A stretch of 64,000 nucleotides of DNA from Myxococcus sp. RHSTA-1-4. Its GTDB lineage: Bacteria > Myxococcota > Myxococcia > Myxococcales > Myxococcaceae. Shown here one piece after another: positions 27,535 to 36,260 of the stretch. The notes under the pieces are model-generated. The model was not told where the DNA came from and made no database searches. It saw only the letters and a program-made list of their open reading frames with translations. The position numbers were made by a program, and so were the translations under genes. The stretch lies in contig NZ_JAIQDG010000001.1 in assembly GCF_020037125.1 (NCBI RefSeq), positions 434,001-498,000 of the forward strand, written 5' to 3'. The first letter of the stretch is position 1, and every line of letters begins with the position of its first letter.

Positions 27535-28566
27535 TCACCCCCACCGCGCCCGGACCGCGTTCCCCGCCCTGCGCAGCGCATACCGCGCCATGTCCCCGGC
27601 CCGTGGCGCCAGCAGGAGCTTCGCCGCCACCCAGGCCGGCTTGCTGCGCGCCAGCTCCGCGCCCAGCAGCCGCTCGCCGGAGAAGAAGCGCCCCGCCAGC
27701 ACGCGCTGCCATCGTGGCGGCGCCAGCGCCTCCAGCACCTCCGCCGGCACCGGCGCATCCAGCAGCCGCCGCGCCGCCTCCCAGCCATACCAGGCCAGGT
27801 GTGGGAACGCCGTCCCTCGCGCCCCCTCCACCACGCCCCGCCAGTCCAGCCCCGCCAGGGCCAGCAGCTTCAAGTCGAAGAGCCACGCCAGCCGCTGCAG
27901 CAGGTGGTTGCTCGCATGCAGCGACAGGTACACCGCCTCGTCCTCCGGCCGCAGCCACCGCACCCGCCGGCCCTCCACCTCTCCCTCCACCGCCCGCGCC
28001 ACCAGCGCGTCCCCTTCCAGCGCCTGCCCCCAGCCCGCCAGCGCGCGGAAGTGCAGCTCCACCAGCCCCGCCGGCCCCGCCAGCTCCAGGTGGTGCGAGT
28101 CCTCCTCGCCATGCCGCGCGCCATCCTCCGCCCGGGCCGCCAGCCCCAGCCCGGTGAGCGCCCGCGCCGCCACGTCCACCTCGCCGCGCGCCACCAGCAG
28201 GTCCACGTCCGTGGCCGCCCGCTGCAGCGGGTCCGGGTACAGCCGCAGCGCCAGCCCGTAGCCCTTGAGCAGCACCGGCACCACGCCCACCGAAGCGAGC
28301 GCCTCCAGGCTCCGCACCAGCAGCGCCTTCAGCCGCATGGCCCGCGCCGCGCCCGCCAGGGACTCACGGCGAAGCAGCGCCCGGGCCTCGGTGGGCAGCT
28401 CCCACCCGGCCCGGCCCACCGCGTGCTCCACGAAGCCCGCCAGCCCATGGTGCACGGCCGCGCGCACCAGCCCGCCGGCCTCCGCGCCCACGGGGGCCGG
28501 ACGCACGGGGGCCTGGGGCCAGGACCGAAGCAGCGCCGCCAGGGCGCGCGCGTCCACCGCCGTCAC
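27535..28566 (-). CDS. PF14907-type nucleotidyltransferase
   Basis: A 343-residue protein with the signature LLKGYGLALRLYPDP then RAATDVDLLV: Lys101, Asp120 and Asp122. This is the MNT/NTP_transf_5 active site that usually transfers a nucleotidyl group. The substrate is unknown; family members occur in exopolysaccharide and peptide-modification loci. The GTG at 28566 overlaps the stop of the WecA-like gene (GTGA), tying it to polysaccharide initiation. A paralogue with lost metal ligands follows downstream. Confidence 0.75.
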   Translation of the reverse strand: MTAVDARALAALLRSWPQAPVRPAPVGAEAGGLVRAAVHHGLAGFVEHAVGRAGWELPTEARALLRRESLAGAARAMRLKALLVRSLEALASVGVVPVLLKGYGLALRLYPDPLQRAATDVDLLVARGEVDVAARALTGLGLAARAEDGARHGEEDSHHLELAGPAGLVELHFRALAGWGQALEGDALVARAVEGEVEGRRVRWLRPEDEAVYLSLHASNHLLQRLAWLFDLKLLALAGLDWRGVVEGARGTAFPHLAWYGWEAARRLLDAPVPAEVLEALAPPRWQRVLAGRFFSGERLLGAELARSKPAWVAAKLLLAPRAGDMARYALRRAGNAVRARWG

Positions 28567-30047
28567 CGCCTCAGCGCGACGACGCGCCCGGGCTCCACGT
28601 CCGCGTGCGCGTGCAGGCGCGCGGCCCGCTCCGCCACCGCGTCCGCCACCACCTCGAGCGCCAGCTCCTCATCGCGGTTGATGGCCGACCGCCCATCCCG
28701 CCACACCAGCAGCAGGGAGCCGAGCACCTCCTCGTCGTCCTTCACGTCGATGCTCACCTCGAACGGCACCGCCGTGCCCTCCGGGCGCTGCGTCTCGAAG
28801 ACGATGCCCTCGGTGAGCCCGCCGGACACGCGCTGGAAGCGCAGCTCCTGCCGCGCCACGTCCAGCCCCTCCGCCAGCGGCCGCAGCGCGTTCCACACGT
28901 CCTGCAGCGACGGGGCCGCGCGCACCGCGCGGGTGACGTCCTTCACCAGCGAGCGCAGCCGGATGTTGCGCTGCCGCACCTGCTGCACGTCCGCCGCGCG
29001 GCGCAGGTCCAGGTAGCCCAGCTTGCGCATCATCACCACGATGACCACGCCCATGCCACACAGCAGCATGGCGCTCTGCGCGCTGTTGGCGAAGTTCAGC
29101 CCCAGCGCCGTCAGCGTGAAGAGTCCGCACAGCCCGTACAGCACCAGCACCGTGGAGCGGTGGCTGAGCACCATGCGGCTCATCACCCGGTGGTGGATGT
29201 GCTCCTTGTCCGCGCTGAACATCGGCCGGCCCAGCAGCGAGCGCCGCACCATGGCCAGCAGCGTGTCCATGATGGGCAGGCCCAGCGCCATCACCGGCAC
29301 CAGCATGGCCACCGTCGTCCCGCTCTTCGTGCTCGTCTTGATGGCCACCGCCGCCAGCACGAAGCCCAGGAACATGCTCCCCGTGTCCCCCATGAAGATG
29401 GAGGCCGGGTTGAAGTTGAACACCAGGAACCCGAGGATGGCGCCCGCCAGCGCCGCCATCAGCAGGCACAGCAGCACGTCGCCCCGCGACAGCGCGAGGA
29501 TGAAGTTGGTGGCCACGCCGAAGAAGGCCACCCCGCCCGCCAGCCCGTCCAGGCCGTCGATGAGGTTGAGCGCGTTGATGACGCCCACCACCCAGAATAC
29601 CGTGAAGGGCAGGCTCATCGCCCCCAGCGACAGCTCCGGGCCGAAGGGATTGGCGATGACCTCGATGCGGAAGCCCAGCGCGTACAGCCCCAGCGCCACC
29701 GCGAACTGCACGGCGAACTTCAGCCGCGCGCCCGAGCCTCGCAAATCGTCATACAGCCCCAGCGCCGCAATCACAGCGCCGCCGATGAACAGTCCCGCCA
29801 CCAAATCCTTGTGAGAGCGGAAGTGATAGCCCACTCCCGAGTCCACCAGGAACAGCGCGCACAGCGGCGCGAAGAAGCCGCCGACGATGCCAATGCCTCC
29901 CAGCCGCGGAATGGGGCGCACGTGCACCTTGCGGCTCGAGTTGGCCTGGTCCAACCACCCCCACGCGACGGCCCGGTTGCGCACGAGCAGCGTGAGCACC
30001 AGGGCCACCATGAGGGAGACGAGGAACGCGACGAAGAGGGTAATCAT
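28563..30047 (-). CDS. WecA/TagO-like undecaprenyl-phosphate sugar-1-phosphate transferase with C-terminal extension
   Basis: A 494-residue polytopic enzyme of the MraY/WecA family. It starts repeat-unit synthesis by moving a sugar-1-phosphate (often GlcNAc-1-P) from UDP-sugar to undecaprenyl phosphate. Motifs are RKVHVRPIPRLGG, Asp100-Asp101 in LYDDLRGSG, NLIDGLDGLAGG (Asn161-Gly171) and HIHHR (283-287). After the last helix (about 345) some 150 soluble residues follow, rich in charged and beta-prone sequence, which are absent from E. coli WecA. It is likely the initiating transferase of this locus and is translationally coupled to the nucleotidyltransferase. Confidence 0.92.
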   Translation of the reverse strand: MITLFVAFLVSLMVALVLTLLVRNRAVAWGWLDQANSSRKVHVRPIPRLGGIGIVGGFFAPLCALFLVDSGVGYHFRSHKDLVAGLFIGGAVIAALGLYDDLRGSGARLKFAVQFAVALGLYALGFRIEVIANPFGPELSLGAMSLPFTVFWVVGVINALNLIDGLDGLAGGVAFFGVATNFILALSRGDVLLCLLMAALAGAILGFLVFNFNPASIFMGDTGSMFLGFVLAAVAIKTSTKSGTTVAMLVPVMALGLPIMDTLLAMVRRSLLGRPMFSADKEHIHHRVMSRMVLSHRSTVLVLYGLCGLFTLTALGLNFANSAQSAMLLCGMGVVIVVMMRKLGYLDLRRAADVQQVRQRNIRLRSLVKDVTRAVRAAPSLQDVWNALRPLAEGLDVARQELRFQRVSGGLTEGIVFETQRPEGTAVPFEVSIDVKDDEEVLGSLLLVWRDGRSAINRDEELALEVVADAVAERAARLHAHADVEPGRVVALRR

Positions 30048-30162
30048 TCAGGTTGCGCCGCCCGCCATGGTGACGGGCCCTGGCTCGGCGCGTCAATGAA
30101 TGCCGTTGTGTGATAACGGATAGACCCCGTGGCTGCTTGTTGAGCCACCGGCCGCCTGGACT

Positions 30163-31308
30163 TCACGGGTTCCGATGCTGGCGGAGAAGTGCCTCGTAGA
30201 GAGAAAGCGTGCGGGCGGCGATGTCCCGCCACGTCATGCTTCGCACCTCGGCCTGGGCGGCGGCACGCATCGTCAGCAGCCGCTCGCGGTCCTCCGCCAG
30301 CGAGCGCAGCGCGCCCACCTGCCCCTCCACGCTGCCAATGGGGATGAGCCGGCCCGTCACACCCTCTCGCACCACCTGAGGCGCCACACCCACAGGTGAG
30401 GACACCGGCGCGAGTCCGCAGGCCATGGCCTCCACCAGCGCCATGCCGAAGCCCTCCGAGTGGCTGGGGAAGAACAGCACCTCCTCGCCCTCCAGGATGC
30501 GCGGCAATTCGGCGCGAGCGTAGCGCGGCACCACGCGCAGCCGCCCCCGCACCTCGGCGGGAAAGGCCGCGAGCACCTCGTCCTCCTTCGAGCCCGTGCC
30601 GTACAGGCTCATGGCGAAGGGGATGCCCAGCGCGTGCAGCCGGCTGGCGGCGGCCACCATCTCGTCGCGGCCCTTGAGCGGCAACCAGCTCCCCACGCAG
30701 GCGATGCGCAGCGGCGCGCCGGGAGCGGAGGGGCGGGGCGGCGGCAGCGCCTGGAAGGGCGCGTCCAGCCCATGCCCGATGACGCTGAGGTGGTCCGCGG
30801 GCACGCCCAGGCGCTCACGCGCATACGCGGCGTCGAGCGTGTTGAGGAGCACCGCGTGGTCGGCCAGCAGCAGCGACTGGCGCACCTCCCAGAGGCGGAA
30901 GCCACCGTGGTAGAGCGGGTACTTCCAGCTCAGCTCCAGGTTGCCCGCGCGTGCGTCCGCCCGCAGCCGCTCGGAGAAGGTGTGCTCCAGGCCGTGGCTG
31001 CGCGTCACCAGCGCATGCCGGGCGCGAGCGCCGGGACGCTTCAGCCGCGCCCAGGGCCACGCATCTCCCGTGGTGATGTCCAGCACGTCGTACCTGCCGG
31101 CCGCGCGTGTCAGGTGCGCGGTGAGCTTCCACGGGAAGCGCACCTCGTGCCAGGTGCCGTGCTCGCGCACGCCGGGGAAGGCCTCGTAGTAGCTGAAGTA
31201 GTCCACCCCGCAGCCGAGCGCCTTCAGCGCCTCACCCAGCGCGAGCGTCACGCCGGGGGCGCCGAGGTTCGGGTCCAGCGGATGGTGGATGCCGAGGAGG
31301 ACTTGCAT
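30163..31308 (-). CDS. Glycosyltransferase family 4
   Basis: A 381-residue GT-B retaining glycosyltransferase. The N-terminal acceptor domain begins IHHPLDPNLGAPGVTLALGEAL, and the C-terminal donor domain carries the nucleotide-sugar EX7E motif EGFGMALVE (followed by AMACGLAPVSS). The WLPLKGRDEM stretch is the usual hinge segment. It adds one sugar to the lipid-linked repeat unit; donor and linkage are unknown. The gene is 115 bp upstream of the WecA-like gene on the same strand. Confidence 0.88.
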   Translation of the reverse strand: MQVLLGIHHPLDPNLGAPGVTLALGEALKALGCGVDYFSYYEAFPGVREHGTWHEVRFPWKLTAHLTRAAGRYDVLDITTGDAWPWARLKRPGARARHALVTRSHGLEHTFSERLRADARAGNLELSWKYPLYHGGFRLWEVRQSLLLADHAVLLNTLDAAYARERLGVPADHLSVIGHGLDAPFQALPPPRPSAPGAPLRIACVGSWLPLKGRDEMVAAASRLHALGIPFAMSLYGTGSKEDEVLAAFPAEVRGRLRVVPRYARAELPRILEGEEVLFFPSHSEGFGMALVEAMACGLAPVSSPVGVAPQVVREGVTGRLIPIGSVEGQVGALRSLAEDRERLLTMRAAAQAEVRSMTWRDIAARTLSLYEALLRQHRNP

Positions 31309-31422
31309 GGGCGGGGCCCTTCTAGGCCACGGCATGGAGGGATTGCGACTTCTTCGTTCCCTCCTTTCCTCCGGACGGCCGCCCCCCTGGCCGCTGTTGA
31401 CGGAGCGCCGCCGTGGACGACA

Positions 31423-32538
31423 ATGGCCCGCCCCCTCATGTCCCTCCCCGCCCGCCCGACTTTGCAGGCCTGCCTCGAGGGCCGCCGCAACAACCTCGAC
31501 TTCCTCCGCTTCGCCGCGGCCTCGGGAGTCATCCTCAGCCACGCCTTCCCCCTGGCCGAGGGCAAGGGTGCCGTGGAGCCGCTGGACGTGTTCACCCGGG
31601 GCCAGCTCTCGCTGGGCCGGCTGTGCGTGGCGGTGTTCCTGGTCATCAGCGGCGTGCTCATCACCCGGAGCTGGGAGCGCACGCCGGACCTGGCGCGCTT
31701 CACCTGGGCGCGCGTGCTGCGCATCTTCCCGGGCCTGGGCGTCATGCTGCTGCTGACCACGCTGGTGCTGGGCCCCGCCTTCACCGCCCTCCCGCTCCGG
31801 GACTACCTCACGTCCGCGGACACGCACCTGTACTGGCTGCGCAACTTCACCCTGGCCTTTCCGCAGTGGGACCTGCCCGGAGTCTTCGAGGGCAACGCGT
31901 ACTCGCCCGCGGTCAACGGCTCGCTGTGGACGCTGAAGTACGAGGTGGGCTTCTACCTGCTGACGCTGGGGCTCGGCCTGACGGGCCTCTTGCGCAAGGG
32001 CATGGTGGCCTTCGGCTGGGTGGGCGCGGCGGTGGCGTCCGTCATCACCGGGCGGCTGGGCTTCTGGCCGGAGCTGTACCTGTACTTCGGCGGCGGCGTG
32101 GCGCTGTACCTGTGGCGCGACAGGGTGCGGATGAGCCCGTGGCTGGCGCTGGCGTGCACGGCGGCGTGGCTCGTCATGGCGCGGCTCGGGTATGGGCGCA
32201 TCGGCACCGGCCTGTTCGGCGCGTATGTCGTGCTGTACCTGGCATACCTGCCCCTGGGCGCGCTGGCGGACTTCGGGCGCCGGGGCGACTTCTCCTACGG
32301 CGTCTACGTCTACGCCTTCCCCGTGCAGCAGGCCGTCACCGCGCTGCTCGGTGGGCGCACGGAGTGGTGGGTGAACGCGGCGGTGTCCTTCCCGGTGGTG
32401 GTGGCGCTGTCCGCGCTGTCCTGGCACCTCGTGGAGAAGCCCGCGCTGAGGCTCAAGGACTCGCCTCCCGCGCTGCTGCGCAGGCTGTGGCCCCCGGGCT
32501 CCCGGCCCGCCGCCGCGCACGAGCCCGGGGCGCACTGA
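31423..32538 (+). CDS. Acyltransferase 3 family membrane protein
   Basis: A 371-residue OafA-like acyltransferase with about ten helices. NNLDFLRFAAASGVILSHAF contains the family histidine and RVLRIFPGL the conserved arginine. WSLWTLKYEV-type and CVAVFLVISGVLITRSW segments also match. It likely acylates the exopolysaccharide and is the second such enzyme in the locus. It is divergent from the GT4 gene (114 bp apart) and convergent with the sulfatase-like gene (9 bp between stops). The ATG at 31423 has no clear ribosome site; ATG at 31438 is an alternative. Confidence 0.85.
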   Translation: MARPLMSLPARPTLQACLEGRRNNLDFLRFAAASGVILSHAFPLAEGKGAVEPLDVFTRGQLSLGRLCVAVFLVISGVLITRSWERTPDLARFTWARVLRIFPGLGVMLLLTTLVLGPAFTALPLRDYLTSADTHLYWLRNFTLAFPQWDLPGVFEGNAYSPAVNGSLWTLKYEVGFYLLTLGLGLTGLLRKGMVAFGWVGAAVASVITGRLGFWPELYLYFGGGVALYLWRDRVRMSPWLALACTAAWLVMARLGYGRIGTGLFGAYVVLYLAYLPLGALADFGRRGDFSYGVYVYAFPVQQAVTALLGGRTEWWVNAAVSFPVVVALSALSWHLVEKPALRLKDSPPALLRRLWPPGSRPAAAHEPGAH

Positions 32539-32547
32539 AGCTCCCGC

Positions 32548-34449
32548 TCACGGCCCTCCGGCCAGCCGCTCCCGGGGGGTCGACGTCACGCTGAAGCTGT
32601 CGCCCACCAGCCGGTCGTAGGTGAGCAGGCGGTAGCGCCGCAGCCACTCGGCCGGGGAGCCCGGGGCGGGAGCCGCGGCATCCCGCTCCGGCAGCGGCAG
32701 GTACTCGCCCGCGGCGCTCTTCAGGAGGTCGCTCCTCACCACCGGGACGTTCCGGGCCAGCTCGGTGAGGAAGGCGAAGAAGCCGTGGGGCTTCATCCCC
32801 GCCGCCTCCAGGATGCGCGGCGCCAACATGCCCATGCTGAGGTGGACGTCCTGCTTCGGCAGCGCATGGTTCGACCAGAGCACCACCGGCACCTCGGCCA
32901 TGCGCTCGCGCTGGGCGTCCGTCCACGGCTCCTTCAGGAACCCCGCCTCCCGGTAGAGGGAGTAGTTGGGGCCCAGCATCGGCAGGTGGTCGCCGAAGAC
33001 GACCAGCAGCGTCTTGCGCGGGCGCTTCTCCAGCGTCCGCACCAGCCGCTCCAGGGCGCGGTCCGTCTGGCGAACCTTGTGCGCGTAGTTCGTCAGCAGG
33101 AGCTTGTTGTCCGGCGACAGCTCGCCCAGCACCTGGACCTCCTCCGCGCCGGTGAGCGGGAGGCTGTAGGGCCCATGGGTGGACATGGTGATGGCCATGA
33201 CGAACTGAGGCTGGCTCTCGTCGGAGAGCTGCCGGAGGATGCGGTCGACGACCTCCTCGTCCGACACCCAGGGGCCCTCCAGCCTCGCGTCGGCGAAGTC
33301 CGCGAGCGACTGGAACGCATCGAAGCCGAGCAGCGGGTACACCACGTCCCGGCTCCAGTACCAGCCGTGGAACGGATGGATGGCGGCCGTGCGGTAGCCG
33401 GCGCTCCGGAACAGCGAGGGGAGCGCCTCCACGGGCTTGAGCACGTAGTGCTGGTAGGGGAAGGAGCCATCCGGCACGAACGAGGCCGACATGCCCGTCA
33501 GCAGCTCGAACTCCGCGTTGGCCGTGCCTCCGCCGAAGGACGGGCTGATGAGGTGGCCCGCGCTGTGGGTGGCGGAGAGCCCGCGCAGGAAGGGCAGCGG
33601 GTCCGTGCTGAGGCGCACGCCGAGCCGCGTGGGGTCCCAGAGGGACTCGGCCATGAAGATGATGACGTCGACCGGCTCCTCGGGCACGGGAGCGGGGGGC
33701 TCCACGTCACGGCCCAGCGCCGAGCGCACCGCCTCCGCCGAGTACGCGCTCCCCGGCTCCAGGCGCAGCCCCTCCCAGTTCCAGAGCATCATCAGCGGCA
33801 GGCCGTTTATCTGGAAGTTGGAGCGCTGGTCCCACACCTGGTGCATGACACCGAAGCGCATGAACGCCTTCGGCAGCAGGGGCAGGTGCTGGAAGAAGGT
33901 GATGGCCAGGAGGTACGCCAGCGACGCCATGGCGAGCCCGCCGCGCGCGGGCACCGGCAGCGGGAAGCGGGGCCGGCCCCGCATCACGGCGCGCGCCCCG
34001 GCCACGACGAGGCCCAGCAGGAGGAGCCCGGCGAGGATGGCGATGACCGTCCCGGCTCCCGGCAGGAGCGTGGGGGCCAGTGACGTCACCTGCCGCCACT
34101 CGAGGAAGTCCCACGGCAGCAGCGGCCGGCCGATGAGCTGGAGCTTCCGGATGTGGAGCGAGGACGTGAAGAGGAGGCCCGCGGAGACCAGGGCCAGCGA
34201 GACGCCGAGCCGGTTCGTCGCCGTCCAGAGCAGGCCCGTCACGCCGGTGATGACGCCCGCGCTGATGGCCATGGACCACAGGTTGCGCTCGTGGATGCCC
34301 TGAAGTCCCGCGGAGGAGAACGCCGCGATGGTCAGCTCCGTCGCGGCGACGAGCCCGGCGGAGGCCAGGATGACGGCGACGCACGGCCAGAGGATGGGGC
34401 GCGGCCGCTCGAGCGGGAGCGCTTCGGCTTTCAGGGAGCGGCGTGACAA
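32548..34449 (-). CDS. LtaS-like membrane sulfatase/phosphoglycerol transferase
   Basis: A 633-residue protein with about five N-terminal transmembrane helices (residues 20-200) and an extracytoplasmic alkaline-phosphatase-superfamily domain (about 255-600). Active-site features are FMAESLWD (metal ligand), the nucleophile Thr in GGGTANAEFELLTG, STHGPY, and FGDHLPMLG (metal ligands Asp and His). Such enzymes transfer phosphoglycerol or phosphoethanolamine to glycans. In a Gram-negative polysaccharide locus this points to decoration of the periplasmic glycan. The start is TTG at 34449, chosen because GGAGA lies 8 nt upstream. Confidence 0.85.
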   Translation of the reverse strand: MSRRSLKAEALPLERPRPILWPCVAVILASAGLVAATELTIAAFSSAGLQGIHERNLWSMAISAGVITGVTGLLWTATNRLGVSLALVSAGLLFTSSLHIRKLQLIGRPLLPWDFLEWRQVTSLAPTLLPGAGTVIAILAGLLLLGLVVAGARAVMRGRPRFPLPVPARGGLAMASLAYLLAITFFQHLPLLPKAFMRFGVMHQVWDQRSNFQINGLPLMMLWNWEGLRLEPGSAYSAEAVRSALGRDVEPPAPVPEEPVDVIIFMAESLWDPTRLGVRLSTDPLPFLRGLSATHSAGHLISPSFGGGTANAEFELLTGMSASFVPDGSFPYQHYVLKPVEALPSLFRSAGYRTAAIHPFHGWYWSRDVVYPLLGFDAFQSLADFADARLEGPWVSDEEVVDRILRQLSDESQPQFVMAITMSTHGPYSLPLTGAEEVQVLGELSPDNKLLLTNYAHKVRQTDRALERLVRTLEKRPRKTLLVVFGDHLPMLGPNYSLYREAGFLKEPWTDAQRERMAEVPVVLWSNHALPKQDVHLSMGMLAPRILEAAGMKPHGFFAFLTELARNVPVVRSDLLKSAAGEYLPLPERDAAAPAPGSPAEWLRRYRLLTYDRLVGDSFSVTSTPRERLAGGP

Positions 34450-34617
34450 CTGCGGGCTTCTCCAGGATGCGCGGGCAGGTCCGTGACGGAACCGTAACCC
34501 ATTCCTGGCGGATGGAGCTCAATTCCTCTCAAAAAGGCCCGGCGCCGGGGGCTCCTTCGCTCGACTGCCGCCGAGGCTGGCGGGCGTCATACGCCATTGC
34601 CTCACGGAGGCGCACCC

Positions 34618-35643
34618 TCACTTCGCCGGAGGCCCGGCGAGGAGCGCCGCGCCGATGGCGCCGGACAGCTCTCCCAGCTCCGCCATCAGCACCGGAGGCT
34701 GTCGCTCGGGGACGAAGATGTGCGGGCGCATGGCCTCATGGATGCGCCGGGCGTACTCGGGCCCGAGCCGCGTGCCCAGTCCTCCCCCGAGGATGATGGC
34801 CTCCACGTCGAGCAGGTTGATGGCGGACGCCATGCCCGCGCCGAGCATCCTCACGGCCCGGTCGATGAGCCACGTGGCCAGCGAGTCCTCCTCCCGCAGC
34901 GCCTTGTCCCAGATGCTGCTCGTCAGGCGCGGGCGTCCCTTGCGCTGCATCAGCTCGAAGAGAATCGTCTTCTCACCCTTGCGCACCGCCTTGCGCGCCT
35001 TGCGCTCCATGGCGGCCCGGCCCGCGTAGGCCTCCATGCAGCCTCGCCGCCCGCAGCCGCAGCGGGCGCCGCCCGGCTTCACCACCACGTGGCCAATCTC
35101 CCCCGCGGAGCCGCGGCCCCGCCAGGGAACCCTGTCCAGCACCAGCCCGCCGCCCACGCCCGTGCCCCACCACACGCCCAGCACGGAGCGATACGGACGG
35201 CCCGCGCCCAGCCGGTACTCGGCCGCGACCGCCACCTGCACGTCGTTGCCGAGCACCACGCGCCCGCCCGTCAGGTCTCCCAGGTCCGCGGCCACGGGGT
35301 ACGGCTCCGTCCAGCCCTGGCCCACGTTGCTCACGTGCGCCAGCGTGCCCGCGGCGGCATCCACCGAGCCGGGGGCCCCCACCCCCACGCCCGCGAGCCG
35401 CTGGGGTGTCAGGCCCGCGGCGCGCGAGGCCTCCAGCAGGGCGCCGTACATCGCCTGCACCACGTCCGCGGCGTTGCCATCACCGGGAGTCGTATGCCGG
35501 GTCCGGCCCAGGACGGCGCCGGTGCTGTCGATGACCACGGACTCGATTTTCGTCCCGCCCAGGTCGATGCCTCCCCAGGCCATGGGCGTGCCGGGGGACG
35601 GCTGCTCCGTCGTCTCGGCGTCCACCGAGGTAGCCTCGTCCAT
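34618..35643 (-). CDS. ROK family sugar kinase
   Basis: A 341-residue sugar kinase of the ROK type (glucokinase, N-acetylmannosamine or N-acetylglucosamine kinase). It shows the phosphate loop GIDLGGTKIES near the N-terminus, GNDVQVAVAAEYRLG with the catalytic Asp, EIGHVVV and the zinc-binding CGCGRRGCMEAYAG. The ATG at 35643 has GGAGG 6 nt upstream. It may feed activated sugars into the locus; the substrate cannot be told. It stands alone, 168 bp from the sulfatase gene. Confidence 0.9.
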   Translation of the reverse strand: MDEATSVDAETTEQPSPGTPMAWGGIDLGGTKIESVVIDSTGAVLGRTRHTTPGDGNAADVVQAMYGALLEASRAAGLTPQRLAGVGVGAPGSVDAAAGTLAHVSNVGQGWTEPYPVAADLGDLTGGRVVLGNDVQVAVAAEYRLGAGRPYRSVLGVWWGTGVGGGLVLDRVPWRGRGSAGEIGHVVVKPGGARCGCGRRGCMEAYAGRAAMERKARKAVRKGEKTILFELMQRKGRPRLTSSIWDKALREEDSLATWLIDRAVRMLGAGMASAINLLDVEAIILGGGLGTRLGPEYARRIHEAMRPHIFVPERQPPVLMAELGELSGAIGAALLAGPPAK

Positions 35644-35809
35644 CTCGCGCCTCCGGGTGCGGGCACTGCTCGCACGAAGATGCGCAGTCACTCGCATGGC
35701 ACGCTGGGAGCGGCTGGAGGGCAGGGAGGCGGCCGTCCCGGTTCAGGGCCGGGAACGCTCGAAGGTCTGGAACGATGCCGATGCATGCGCGTGCTATGCC
35801 CGGGGAGTG

Positions 35810-36169
35810 ATGCGCGCCTGGAGAGACTCGGCGGAGAGCGATGCCCTGGACACCCTGCTCGCGCGTGTGCTCGCGGGTGACGTGCCGCGAATGCCAGCCT
35901 CCTGTCCGGTGTGTGGGCGCGCGGAGTCCGCGCACCTCTATTTCCATGCCCGGGGAGAGGGTCGCATCGGCGGGGTATGGGTCTGGTGCAGCGCCTGCCG
36001 ATGCTTCTCACACGGGACGGTGAAGCCGCCCGCGTGGTGGTCGAACCCGGACGTGGTGGACCCGGAGACGCTCACCGCCGCTCCCGAGGCGCTGGAGGAG
36101 CTGGCGGAGCGTATCGACGCGCACTGGAACACACGAATCGCTCCCGGGGTGAGCGCCGGAAAGCCTTGA
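35810..36169 (+). CDS. Small zinc-ribbon-like protein
   Basis: A 119-residue protein with paired CPVCG and WCSAC knuckles in the centre, which would bind one zinc. A Trp-rich KPPAWWSNPD stretch and an acidic helix (EALEELAERID) follow. No signal peptide is present. I do not recognise the family. The ATG at 35810 follows GGGGAG closely, so a nearby GTG at 35807 is also possible. It precedes the molybdoenzyme operon by 91 bp on the same strand; a link is not shown. Confidence 0.65.
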   Translation: MRAWRDSAESDALDTLLARVLAGDVPRMPASCPVCGRAESAHLYFHARGEGRIGGVWVWCSACRCFSHGTVKPPAWWSNPDVVDPETLTAAPEALEELAERIDAHWNTRIAPGVSAGKP

Positions 36170-36230
36170 GCCCTGCACCCGCCCGCTGTCCGCAACGGGG
36201 CCTACCTCCCTCCCACACTTCGAGGGAGAC

Positions 36231-36246
36231 TGGCACGACGTTCGCA
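36231..36246 (+). promoter_or_regulatory. Sigma-54-like -24/-12 box before the molybdoenzyme operon
   Basis: TGGCACGACGTTCGCA matches TGGCACG-N4-TTGC with one mismatch and exact 10-bp spacing between the GG and GC doublets. It predicts transcription starting about 5 bp before the GTG of the NapH-like gene, which would leave no ribosome site on the transcript. A true start further downstream, or chance, must be considered. Confidence 0.3.
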
Positions 36247-36260
36247 CTCGCCGAGGGCTC

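Noticed and set aside
30460-31422. Upstream extension of the acyltransferase frame opposite the GT4 gene
   Set aside because: The GT4 protein is intact on the minus strand and the acyltransferase family begins right after ATG 31423.
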